Shown in pieces: positions 54,285 to 64,000 of a stretch of DNA of 64,000 nucleotides. The notes beneath the pieces are model-generated. The model was not told the origin of the DNA, searched no databases, and worked only from the letters and a program-made list of their open reading frames with translations. The DNA lies in contig NC_073354.2 of the NCBI RefSeq assembly GCF_027580225.2, positions 24,511,001 to 24,575,000 on the forward strand, in the 5' to 3' direction. The stretch is from Misgurnus anguillicaudatus. Its lineage: Eukaryota; Chordata; Actinopteri; Cypriniformes; Cobitidae. A program made the position numbers and the translations under genes. Within the stretch, counting starts at the first letter, position 1. Each line of letters starts with the position of its first letter.

Positions 54285-55711
54285 CAGTGGTGGCTCGTGA
54301 CTGCTCATCCGAGGGGCGCAAATTCAAAATATGTGTTCGGAGTTTCATGTGTGTTGCTCGTGTTTTCAAAATATGTGTTTGTTGCGTCATGTGAACCATG
54401 TGCATCATGTGTTTTGTCAAAATAAGTGCCTGCTGCACATGCGTCAAAACCGTTTATGATTAAAGAGACGCTCACGTTCACAAAATACACACAAGACACT
54501 CCCTTAACAGTAAACTCTGATTATATATGAGATTATGCGAGTATCTGGCAAACGCTAGTACATTTTAGCAGCATCTAGTGATAAGATTGTGAAATTGCAA
54601 CCAACAGCTCACCCCTCAATTATAAAACGCATATGGTAGCCCCCACAGGACAAACATGTCGTCGTCTGAGAAAATGTAGGGACGGACGTAACATGCTCTG
54701 TAGAACAGTTTGTCCGTTTAGGGCTACTGTAAAAACTTGACGGCGACATTCATGTAAAGCCCAGTATACACTGCAGGATTTTTGCACTCCTATAAGATTA
54801 TATTACCTTATCACACTCTGCGACATGGATTTTTTACACTTTGGAATGACAAGCATGTAGACTGTATGATGATGACACGGAGGCTTCGACACCTGTGTCA
54901 CACGTTAGCGCAAGGTCACGAGCATTCCCTACTGGTAAACAAATACCAGTACACAGGTCGTAGCAGCAAACACAATGTGTGTCGATCATGCTGAATTTCT
55001 GACACTATCAGAAAACTATTGTAGGCTATCTTTGGATGCAAGACCGAGAAAACGGCCGTCTTTGAACCTCTTTCACTGTACGACATAGGCCACCGATGAA
55101 GAACCACAATCACAGAAATTGCGATGATTGTTTCACAATAGCAATCTTTCATTTGGGACAGCCTAAAATCGTGGACTGTATCCCAGGTTTCATTCTAAAG
55201 TAATAAATAACGGCTCATTCTAAAGTAATAAAAACAATGCAGTTCATTATGTAAGGTCTTTATACATCACTGATAATATATTTATGTATTTTATTTTGTA
55301 TGTAGCCCGTCATGTGTGTGATTCGTAATTTCAAAATATGTGTTCTGCACGTCGGGTGAACTTATGTGCATCACGTGTCTTGTCAAAATAAGTGCCTGCT
55401 GCGGACGCGTCTAAAGGGTTAATGATAAAATAGACGCTCGCATTTGCCAGATACTCGCATAATCTCATGAGTAATCAGAGTTTAGTGTTAAGGGAGTGTC
55501 TTGGGTGTATTTTGTGAATGTGAGCGTCTCTTTTATCATAAAAGGTTTTGACGCGTGTGCAGCAGGCACTTATTTTGACAAAACACGTTATGCACACGGT
55601 TAACATGACGCAACACACACATATTTTGAAAACACGGGCAACACACATGACACTTCAAAACACATATTTTGAATTTGCGCCCCTCAGAAGAGCAGTCACA
55701 AGCCGCCACTG
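54285..55711. mobile_element. CAGTGGTGGC/GCCGCCACTG hAT-like element with nested insertions
   Basis: Left end CAGTGGTGGCTCGTGACTGC and right end TCACAAGCCGCCACTG. Long inverted arms share 'gagcgtctcttttatcat', 'gcgagtatctggcaaacgc', 'aataagtgcctgctgc' and 'atatgtgtt' words with 14466-15112. The 8 bp outside the two ends do not match, so either a TSD has decayed or the ends come from two copies. The middle is another family (54558-55285). Confidence 0.65.
54558..55285 (-). mobile_element. Nested reverse copy of the AGGTGCAGTGTGTAA TTAA family, itself interrupted
   Basis: The complement shows the same order as 62324-62653 and 63312-63665: 'agtagccctaaa', 'gacaaacatgtc' inverted, 'gctgttggttgcaatt' and 'catctagtg'-type words. 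From about 54763 to 55185 a further insertion starts CCCAGTATACACTGCAGG and ends GTGGACTGTATCCCAG. After it, 'cattctaaagtaataa...ttcattatgtaaggtctttatac' continues as in 63380-63450. Confidence 0.5.
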
Positions 55712-55767
55712 CCCAATACACCTTTAAAGGTGCCAAAGAATAATATGTTAAATTGCTCTCTGATATC

Positions 55768-57036
55768 TACAGAAGGACTATAAGTCGCTCTGGAGTATAA
55801 GTTGCATCAGTCAAAAATGCGTTTTAAAGAGAAAAAAACATATAAAAGTCACACTGGACTATACGTCATTTTTATTTAGAAAATGATTTCACAAAATCCA
55901 AGACTGAAGAACAGATATTTAATCTGGAAAGGCAATTCAACTAAACAATAGCACAGAACAGCAGGGACCGGTTGCACCAGCTGTGCGTAAGTTACAACGT
56001 AGCTTAGTTACGACGTAAATGGGCACTAAGTTACAACTTACGCACTACTAAATGTTTTTGTGTTGCACCATTAAACTTAGTTTAAACGTAACAATACGTT
56101 GTAACTAAATATTTACGGAAGCCCCTGTCCATGAATAACGCTTGGAATAAGATGTCATCCATATTATATGACATTGATGAGCTCGTATTAATTATGAAGA
56201 GCCGCAAATTCGTCAACGAGTTTTCAAGAACTGTTTAATTTTCTGTGTATCAATCAATTAAAATAAGATTTAAAATTTCTTTCTGATTATTTTCTCTTCC
56301 ATGTGTGGGATATATATTTTCAATTAAAAGTGTAATGTTTTGAGTTCGATAACATATGCTTTAACGTCTTTTTTTAACTTTCAGTTTAGGCGAGACAACG
56401 AGTTTGAAATTACGTAATTAGTTACATTTATATAGCGCTTTTCTCAGTACTCAAAGCGCTTTACATGTGAATGTACTGTTCAGACTATTTCCTGTTTGCC
56501 CATTATAAGGCTTGTGATTGGGTTAAAAAAAATAAACGTCATTCTATGCGACAATGCATTACTTTATGGAGAGCTTACGACCTACTAGCTACGTTCTGCC
56601 TTAAGAACAAGTGGTGCAACCGAATTAAATAAAGAGTTAGTTATAAACTAGCTAGTAGTTACTAAGCCTCTAGTTTGGACTTTACGTCCCAGTTTAAGAA
56701 AGAACTTACGAACGACTGGTGCAACCCTACCCAGGTGTCTGTACGTTAATGTAATACAAACAGTTATTTACACGATACACAATAGCATAGAGAACATACC
56801 TGGGAGGCTGAAAAGGCTAAATTAACACAATAAGCCAAATCAAAAAGTTAAAAAAAGGTCCTGAAGTCATTCCGCATCACTGAATCCATTGAATTACATA
56901 AATACAGGAGCAGCATAAAGCGGACTCTTGTGGCTGTAGACGGTTTCTCTTGGTTCATATGAAATCATTTTGACGTATAAGTTCCAGGACCCACCAAACT
57001 ATGAAAAAAGTGTGACTTATTGTCCGGAAAATACAG
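55768..57036 (-). mobile_element. Second copy of the CCATATTTTCCAGAC TA-type family
   Basis: In reverse orientation it ends GTCCGGAAAATACAG before TA (57037-57038). Shared with 41369-42200: 'aaaaaagtgtgacttat', 'ccaaactatgaaaaaag', 'ttggttcat' and 'tctacagccac' inverted, and 'ggactataagtcgctctgg'. The left terminus is incomplete. An unrelated element (55970-56726) is inserted in it. Confidence 0.7.
55970..56726. mobile_element. Nested element with GGTTGCACCAG ends
   Basis: Left end GGTTGCACCAGCTGTGCG, right end CGACTGGTGCAACC; subterminal 'taagttacaacgtag' and 'aacttacg' words in inverse. It includes 'atttatatagcgcttttctc' and 'caaagcgctttacatg' (56431-56466), a motif widespread in fish retroposon tails. 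Target duplication not clear. Confidence 0.65.
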
Positions 57037-57038
57037 TA

Positions 57039-57818
57039 TGTGGTTTTTTTAAGTGCAAAAATGATCCAGAGATGGTTTTACATGGTTTTACATTACAACC
57101 CTATAGGATTTATCCTTAGAATGAAATGGTCTCTTATTACCTTATTTGGAAGGGTCATGAATAATATTAATCTGATTGGCTCTAATACCCTGTTTTCAGA
57201 GCAGTTCTTTTGAATAGCTGTGTGTAAACAAACCATATGTTTGAGCCTGTATCAGACGAAGATATAATCAATTGTTTGCAGATTGTTGATGGACATTTCT
57301 GAGTGGTAAGTTTGTGTTTTTCAAAACTGAAATCAAAATTGTTTAACAGCATATTCTGAACAGGCGTCAGCATTTTCATGTGTGGCATGAGTTCTGTCTT
57401 TTGTCTTCATATAGTTTTATTTACTTTGTTCAGTCAATAGAAGTGAAACATCACACTTGTCAAAAACAACCTTATCACCTTTTACAGCAGAGCATCTCAT
57501 TATTTCACATCTTCTCCACCACATTCCTACTAATTGAAAGCATCAGGAAAAGGAGATATGAAACCACAAGAGAACCTAAGAGTCAGAGATGGCAAAACTG
57601 CGTCGCATTCAAAAAAGGATCACAGCACTGCTTTGAGATTCAAAGCACAGGGTTATCTCCAGATTACTGACAGCAAATGTCAAAGGGGAAAAGGAGGATT
57701 TGTAAGGAGTATGTGTCGTTGAGGCTTCACATGTTGTATGAATGTGTGCATTGATACATACATGTATATAAAGGATCTTTACAGGAGGCTGGCCCAAGGG
57801 CATCTTAAAGAGAAAACA

Positions 57819-57865
<47 letters not shown>

Positions 57866-58445
57866 GTGGTAAGCTTTTAACAAATACTTAAACCCTAATG
57901 TCACATCAAGGTCATGGTACCAACCGCATCCACATGCTGTTTCCTCCAGCACTCGCTTCCACAAACAGAATTACAGCCATTCCACTAAATGTCACAATGT
58001 GGCCTTAACGTAAGCATTCATGCTGGTAGTCATCTAACTTCAAAACCTCAAATACAACCTAAAGACTTCTCACAACATGACTTTCCTATAGACCTCGCAC
58101 TCAGGACTCTTGGCGAAGGACTTTAAGGGTGAATGTGCACTTGTATAAAAGTGTTGCCGGGGGAAATCACTACGATTCTGATGAACTGCGAGCCACTCTG
58201 GCATTTAAACAGAGCTCCGGAGACCGGCGACAGTAAGTTGGAATTTTCAATCACCTCCTGAAATAAACTCTTTTCACCCTGGTAATGGATTCAAGGAACT
58301 CAGCCTTTACCCTGTGTTGCCCTTACACACACACATACATTTAAAACACCCCACACCGTTCTCCAGAGGAAAGTGGTACGATAACAATGGCCTATATTAA
58401 AACACTACTCTTAAATCTTTACAGAGTTAACTTCACACTCTATTT
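57039..58445. other. No supported gene
   Basis: Unique-looking. Holds a (CA)n run at 57822-57862. No coding exon recognised. Confidence 0.5.
57822..57862. repeat. (CA)n microsatellite
   Basis: About 20 CA units. The Cys-Val repeat frame on the minus strand is an artefact. Confidence 0.95.
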
Positions 58446-58449
58446 TTAA

Positions 58450-59231
58450 GGGGGGGGGGGGGGGGGGTTCAATGGCATTTCATGCATTCTGACTTATTAA
58501 CACAGTTATGGAGTTGTTTCCTCATGCTAAACGTAGGCAAAATGTCAAAAAAGCAGTTGTGCGTGGTACAGAGTATTTCTGTGCTGAATGCACTTTGCCA
58601 GAATTCGTACAAGTTTCTGAATTTTTTTTTCTGATTACGGGTCCAGCTAACGTTTCAGGGGTTTCTATACGCATCACTTCTTTTTATGGGCACTTCCCCC
58701 GGAAAACCCCGCCCACCCGTCAATCAGCGGGAGACGCTAGAACTTACAAACATCACATCATGCGACAGCTTTGTTTAATTTCAAAACTCAACAATGGCAC
58801 GAAAGATTTGTGTTTTTGGATGTAAGGAGAAGAAAGCCAGACTTTTGAAAAGAATAGATATAGTTTATTATCCGGGGTAGCAGCAGAGTTTTGCGTGTGT
58901 GTTTGATGCGGTGGACTTCTTTGAAAAGTCTCAACCGGGTCATGAGTTGCATGCTGTAAGTAAGACTTCTGTATTATGTTGGAAATAGGTGTGTGCATAT
59001 TATATAAATGACACGAACATGTATAGTGTTGCATGACTCATACTCGCGGTAGTAACTCCTCCTTCTTCTTTTTTTGGTACGTTATCGGAAAGAATCTGTA
59101 AAGCTAATCTTTCTTTTATAAATCTGAATAAACTAAAGACTCTTCGGAGATATAAAGGAGGATGTAATACTACTCTATAGATACTCCAGATTAACATCAG
59201 AAATGCAGAAACAGTGTGTGTTATGTGAGCT
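58450..59231 (+). mobile_element. Kolobok-like TTAA element with a THAP-type exon
   Basis: TTAA at 58446-58449 and 59232-59235. The left end opens with an 18-G run and then 'ttcaatggcatttcatgcat'; the right end reads 'cagaaacagtgtgtgttatgtgagc'. A short THAP-like start is present at 58794. TTAA targets with a THAP domain point to Kolobok. Most of the coding region is missing. Confidence 0.65.
58794..58880 (+). pseudogene. Truncated THAP-type zinc-finger exon
   Basis: Opens MARKICVFGCKEKKARLLKR and stops at 58878-58880. The Met, a basic pair, then CVFGC spacing is how THAP domains begin (first half of the C2CH zinc site). The rest of the domain, including the second Cys/His pair, is lost. It would be the DNA-binding part of a Kolobok-type transposase. 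Confidence 0.55.
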
Positions 59232-59235
59232 TTAA

Positions 59236-59719
59236 GTATATCTGAAATATGTTTTGAGAATTTAGTTACAAGACAAACAATATTAGAAGCTGTATGTGGT
59301 GAATATTTCTTAATTATCACCATCAACTGCATCATTTTTTCAGTGTGGCATAATTTTTGCATTACGGGTTAACATACAAATGTTTTACACGTAAACGCTA
59401 ATCAATTCTCTCAACAGATTCTTGCAATGGTTTAAATAATTTTCTGTTACACTTGGATTATGATCTAATTCAATAATGTCAAATTATTGGAACATTTCTT
59501 AATAAACTTTACAGAGTGAACTTTTGAATCACTCTCGAGGTACTTTGACATCAAACGTCGATCGATCTGCGCAGTACTGTATAAAGTCGAACACAAAAGA
59601 TGTGTGGACAGGTTATGACGTCATCAGCAGCATGGTCACGTATGCCTTGCTCCGTGGCTTGGATTTGAACAACGTAACAAAAATGTCTGATGTTTTAATC
59701 AGTGGCATTATTCATCTTT
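59236..59719. other. No supported gene
   Basis: AT-rich; nothing recognised. Confidence 0.5.
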
Positions 59720-59940
59720 GGCCCTGTCCCAAATGACGCACTTCATGTGGACTTTCTGTCTCGTGGCCTTAAATTGCGCATACTGGCTTAGTCTACGAGT
59801 CTATAGGGTGTCCCATCTGTCATTTTTACGTCCCGAAGTATGCTCAGCAGTGCCCACTTTGCACCATTGATGTGGAACCGTCAAGGGTCCCTAAGGTCTG
59901 TACTACATGATGTCATCAAAGTGCCATTTGGGACAGGGCC
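59720..59940. mobile_element. Small palindromic MITE (GGCCCTGTCCCAAATG)
   Basis: Left end GGCCCTGTCCCAAATG, right end CATTTGGGACAGGGCC, exact inverse for 16 bp, 221 bp long. No clear TSD. Confidence 0.8.
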
Positions 59941-60764
59941 ATATAGACAGCATTTTCAATATGGGCGTTTTCCAATCGGAAGTGATCATTCCTATGCCCT
60001 GTTCCCTTTGAAGACCAGAACTCTTGATGTGTAAAACAACATAGTTTTCTCTTTATCTGGAGCAACCGTTTATGCACCACTTCAAGGGTGCATGAATGGC
60101 ATTTGGAAAATGTATGTATTTGTATGTGTAAATTATATTTCACATTAAATTACATAGCAGTTCCCACGGCACTAGCTGAAGGCCTACTGCCCCTTGTATG
60201 TGTTTAAATTGCACACTCATTTAACGGAGCAAGTTGACTACAGTGTTAATACGTTTTTCACCATAATAACAAACGGCAAACACTCCGCATTTAAGTTGCT
60301 TAGTAAAGTAGAAACATTTGGTGCCTAACTAGGGAGTCCATTGGAGAAAAATTCCCACACCATTAGAATTTTCAGTTGCTTATCATCTTTATATGGTAAG
60401 ACAATAAGCTTTATATTATAAGACAAGATCAACATCCATATTTTATTGGCATCATGGCTTCATGGATGTTTTTCTGCAACCAGTTGTTAAAGACTGTATT
60501 TTGTCTATCGGATTAGTTTTAATTTTCAAAATATGTTGTAAAAAAAGGATTCAACATTTGGATTGGACCACAAAATCCAGTCTAAGTTTTGATCTGGATC
60601 AAATCAATAGATTATTCAGATCCCAGCAGAAGGATGGATTTCATGAACAATGTAATAAACCTTCAAAAAAAATTACAAAAACTTTTAAACCTACAATTTG
60701 TCTAAACTGCAACATTTCTATCATGGCTAATATTTATAAAAATGTATATGTGTATAAATATATA
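59941..60764. other. No supported gene
   Basis: AT-rich. The 105-codon frame 60462-60779 is Lys/Ile-rich with no recognised motif. Confidence 0.45.
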
Positions 60765-61045
60765 CAGCGGGGAAAATAAGTATTTGACACATCAGCATTT
60801 TATCACCTAAGGGAATTTCTAAGTGGGCTATTGACACACAATTTCCACCTGATGTAGCCATCAAGCCAAAAATGTAATTCATACAAAGAAATCAGAACAT
60901 TTAAGTATACAAGTTGAATCGTAATAAATAAAGTGAAATGACACAGAGAATAAGTATTGAACACACTTTATTTAATACTTTGTAGAAAAGGCTTTGTTGG
61001 TGATTACAGCTTCTAGACGCCTCTTGTATTTTTTTTATGTTGCTC
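60765..61045 (+). repeat. Left-arm fragment of a Tc1-like transposon
   Basis: After TA: CAGCGGGGAAAATAAGTATT, then 'cacttta' and 'aaggctttgttggtgattac', 'agacgcctcttgtat'. This is the left inverted repeat and leader of a fish Tc1-like family. No transposase or right end follows. Confidence 0.65.
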
Positions 61046-62319
61046 TTAGTTCAATCGTTATAATAAAAAAGTATTTGAAGTAGGCAACCTGTGTATACAG
61101 GTTTTTTATATAGGTAAAATAAATTATACAAAAAATATATATATAAATAAATATATTTCTCAAAGCATTTTTAAAAACACAACTACGATTAATTGAGTTT
61201 CAGTGCACTGATATTTTTAACTTAGGAGTTCATTGGAATGAGAGAATGGTTAAGGAAATCAATTTCGCAGGCCACTCTACACCTTTTTCTTTTCTGATGC
61301 ATCTTATTGCTTTCAAATACTAAAAGGGTCAGAATGTGCCTATTCTACCTAATATCTATTAGTGAGCAGCGTTGGAGACCTCTGAGGTCAGACTTTCTCA
61401 GTAGGTTCATATTGCAAATGATGCTCAGCATCATGACCTAATATCTGCCCGCTGCAGAGCTAGGGAGTCTCATACTAGTAAATATCAATAACCTTGCTTT
61501 TCCACTTTCTGCCTTTTCTCCATCTTCCTGTCCTTTTATTATTCAGTTAAATAACAGGGTTGTTATATGGCTCCAGCACCCCGCTGGTTCCATAAAACTC
61601 CAGTGGTACTCTGCCCCGTCCATGACCCCTCTACATCACCTCAAGGCCCTGACATTAGCATTTTAGAGAGCAAAGGGAGGGAACAGAAAGAAGAAAATGA
61701 AGTATTTCATATAGTCTCTGCATCAATGCCCTTTATATACAAAACTACAGTGTACAACTGCAGTATGGGCCCGAGTCTATTTCTCCAAATAACTGTCTCC
61801 TACATAGCCAGGTGTAAATGGAGAATGATGGAGATTGCCTCTTTTAAACAAATAGTTTTACCTCGAAGAATCACTCTAAACATTAGACAATTTGGTTTAA
61901 ACTCCATCCACTCAGATTTGGACATGCCCGACCACCTCTCTGCTTACCGTGGCAGAAACAGAAGTTGCTGATTAGATCAAAGAGTTTGTTACTTAATCCA
62001 GAATGAGTCATTCAGACCACATAGCAAGAACGCATAGACGTCACATGCTTTTTACTCTCTGCTGCCCATAATCAAAAGAGCCCTGTTTAGCAGATGGGTG
62101 AGGCAGGGCGCTTCCCACGAAGAGATGAATGGCGAAAAGGATTCACTTAAATGAGATAACCAACAGCATGGAGGCCCTTGGCATCGCTCTCTTATGAGGG
62201 AGATTGAGTCCTGCAGGTTTTGTGTGAAAACAGATTGAACAGAGAGGTGGTAAAACACACAGAGAGAGCATTTACAAGCCCTTTACAAATAAGTTAGGGG
62301 CAGAATTACTACAAGTTAT
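61046..62319. other. No supported gene
   Basis: AT-rich. A 134-codon frame at 61567-61971 has no recognised domain or neighbouring exon. Confidence 0.45.
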
Positions 62320-62323
62320 TTAA

Positions 62324-62653
62324 AGGTGCAGTGTGTAATTTTTAGAAGGATCTCTTGCCAGAAATGCAAAATAATATACAAAACTATATTATCAGGGACA
62401 TTTCATAATGTCTACATACACAGAGGATCCCCTTACATGGAAGTCGCCATTTTGTTCTGCCATGTTTTTTACAGAAGCTCTTACCGGACAAACTTTTTTA
62501 CTAAGTTATCTTCAACGGTGATATGTTTGTCTTGTGGTGGCTACCGTAGCTTCTCTATGCATTTCAAAAGCAAAGGGTGAGCTGCAAACTGAGTTGTTGG
62601 TTGCAATTTGCAACCTCACCAGAAGATGCCACTAAAATTTACACACTGCACCT
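62324..62653 (+). mobile_element. TTAA MITE (AGGTGCAGTGTGTAA)
   Basis: TTAA at 62320-62323 and 62654-62657. Ends AGGTGCAGTGTGTAATTTT and AAATTTACACACTGCACCT. Interior 'agaaggatctcttg' and 'gctgcaaactgagttgttgg'. Confidence 0.85.
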
Positions 62654-63084
62654 TTAACTTTATAGCGGTATGGTTTATTTATCAAAAACTATAATCAAAA
62701 ATCCCTTTAATAACCCCAAAGACCTTTCCGGAGTGGAAATGGCAGGGTAGGTAATTGAAATTTTCAGACAAATAAGCTGTATCAAGAAAAAAGTGCTCTG
62801 TAAAATAACTGGGATACTCTCCTAATGGCATTATTTGTGAATTTAATTATATCATTCTTAATAACTTTCTATAAGTTACTGACTCTGTGTTTATGCAAAT
62901 GGATGCATGAATTCATGAACAATTTTTAAGTGCATGGATTCCAGTCTGAATTCATCTGGAGATATGTAAAAGAAGTAAAATGGTTTATAAACAAAAAATA
63001 ATACTCTGTCAGGAAAAAAATAGTCAAAAATTTATCCAAAGCTGTCACTGGGTCACTACCCTTTAAAAAGGTCCTAATATATTT

Positions 63085-63306
63085 GGGGGTGGTTTCACGG
63101 ACAGGGATTAGACAAATGTAAGAGCTGTCCAAACTGAAAACAACTTGTACTGACATATCTTAAAATAAAACAGTGGCCTTTGTTTTGCCTCAAAATGCCC
63201 GCCAGTAATGTTTGTAGTAAGGCATGTTTGTTAAAACTAGTTATATTTCCTAATTAAACTAAGGCCTAGTCCTGGTTTAAGCTAAACCCTGTCCACGAAA
63301 CCACCC
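63085..63306. mobile_element. Palindromic MITE (GGGTGGTTTCACGGACAG)
   Basis: Left GGGTGGTTTCACGGACAGGG, right CCCTGTCCACGAAACCACCC. Other paired word: 'ggattaga' / 'tctaaacc'-like. No clear TSD; it directly abuts the next TTAA element. Confidence 0.7.
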
Positions 63307-63311
63307 TTTAA

Positions 63312-63665
63312 AGGTGCACTGTGTAACTTTAAGAAGGATCTCTTGACTGAAGTGCGATATAATATACATAACTATATTGTCAGTGGTGTATAAAGACCTT
63401 ACTAATGTACATAATGAACTGTATTGTTTTTATTACTTTAGAATGAGCTGGTTTTATTTACATGTACAGCGGGTCCCCTTACATGAAAGTCGCCATTTCG
63501 TGCCTATATTTTCCTACAGTAGCCCTAAATGAACAAATTGCAAACGATGACATGTTTGTCCTGTGGCGGCAACCATAGCTCCTCTAAGCGCTTTGAAAGG
63601 AAGAGGTGAGCTGTAGACTGAGCTGTTGGTTGAATTTGGGCACGAAAAATCTACACAGTGGGCAT
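63312..63665 (+). mobile_element. Second direct copy of the AGGTGCAGTGTGTAA TTAA MITE
   Basis: TTAA at 63308-63311 and 63666-63669. Starts AGGTGCACTGTGTAAC and shares 'agaaggatctcttg', 'gacatgtttgtcctgtggcgg' and 'gagctgttggtt' with 62324-62653. The right terminus is more diverged (ACACAGTGGGCAT). Confidence 0.8.
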
Positions 63666-63755
63666 TTAAAGGTACCATAGAGTGTTAAACTGTATTTACC
63701 TAGGTATAGATGATAATAAGAGTTCTGTACATGGTAATAAGCCTCAAACACTATT

Positions 63756-64000
63756 GGGTGATTCGCACGAAATCCAAACTTAAAAGGTGTCCAGCATCAG
63801 ATTTTTTTAAAAAGCCATTGAAGCCAATTTTTATTTGTTGCACATATAAGATTAAGGTCTGAACTTACTATAACCATTATTTTAAAATATTTCCTATAGA
63901 ATTATTTACATTTTTTAGATTATCATTATCAAAAATTAGCATTACTGCAACATGATATTACATTAAATATATGCATTTACAAACTCATGTTTCGGTAATG
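63756..64000 (+). mobile_element. Left part of a second GGGTGATTC element, cut by the window end
   Basis: Starts GGGTGATTCGCACGAAATCC. From 'aggtgtccagcatcag' onward it follows 47010-47243 closely to the last base, with a 'gccaatttttatttgttg' difference and only a few substitutions. Confidence 0.8.

Noticed and set aside
56428..56466. Possible independent SINE
   Set aside because: Only a short tail motif is present; no promoter boxes.
57609..57964. Cys-Val repeat frames on the minus strand
   Set aside because: Artefact of the (CA)n microsatellite.
61567..61971. 134-codon frame
   Set aside because: No domain, signal, splice or neighbour support; length is within chance for 64 kb.
1..64000. 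CRISPR array, bacterial operons or phage genes
   Set aside because: No regularly spaced direct repeats or dense gene strings; the sequence is clearly vertebrate, repeat-rich DNA.

Overview
This window looks like teleost, most likely cyprinid, genomic DNA. The AT-rich unique sequence is packed with DNA-transposon families, tRNA-derived SINEs and a DIRS retrotransposon of the kind that fills zebrafish-type genomes. The species assignment is inference from repeat types only. I found no host protein-coding gene, rRNA or tRNA that I can defend. Nearly all protein-like sequence belongs to mobile elements, so the window is probably intergenic or deep intronic.

The centrepiece is a DIRS-type tyrosine-recombinase retrotransposon (about 16549-25575). 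It has split inverted terminal repeats and an internal complementary region that matches both outer ends. Its genes are gag, reverse transcriptase/RNase H and tyrosine recombinase. A 2.83-kb PIF/Harbinger-like DNA transposon (17971-20800) sits inside gag. It is flanked by TAA on both sides, and the two gag halves are in register once the insert and one TAA are discounted. Gag also has an older frameshift, and a conserved RT glycine is replaced by arginine. The copy is structurally complete but probably inactive.

Layout. 0-6 kb: a Harbinger-like element with a decayed Myb/SANT gene, TTAA-flanked elements, and a hAT-like element containing a second element that contains a SINE. 6-16 kb: palindromic MITEs, a TTAA element with a hAT inside it (8-bp TSD), a SINE, and a hAT-like element with a perfect 8-bp TSD containing a TA-flanked hairpin MITE. 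16.5-25.6 kb: DIRS plus nested Harbinger. 26.4-29.5 kb: a 2.27-kb hAT with a perfect 8-bp TSD and several nested elements. 29-40 kb: mostly unique DNA with microsatellites and a second Harbinger-like copy. 41-44 kb: a nested TA-flanked element carrying a Mutator-like insertion with a 9-bp TSD, then two palindromic MITEs. 46-52 kb: hAT, Harbinger-like, TTAA and Tc1 elements, some nested. 54-57 kb: two further nested composites. 58-64 kb: a Kolobok-like TTAA element with a THAP-type exon, MITEs, and a cut-off second copy of the 47-kb element.

The window therefore reads as layered insertions, many datable relative to each other. Most features are non-autonomous. Element family names are assigned by terminal motifs, target-site duplications and protein motifs seen here, not by a database search.
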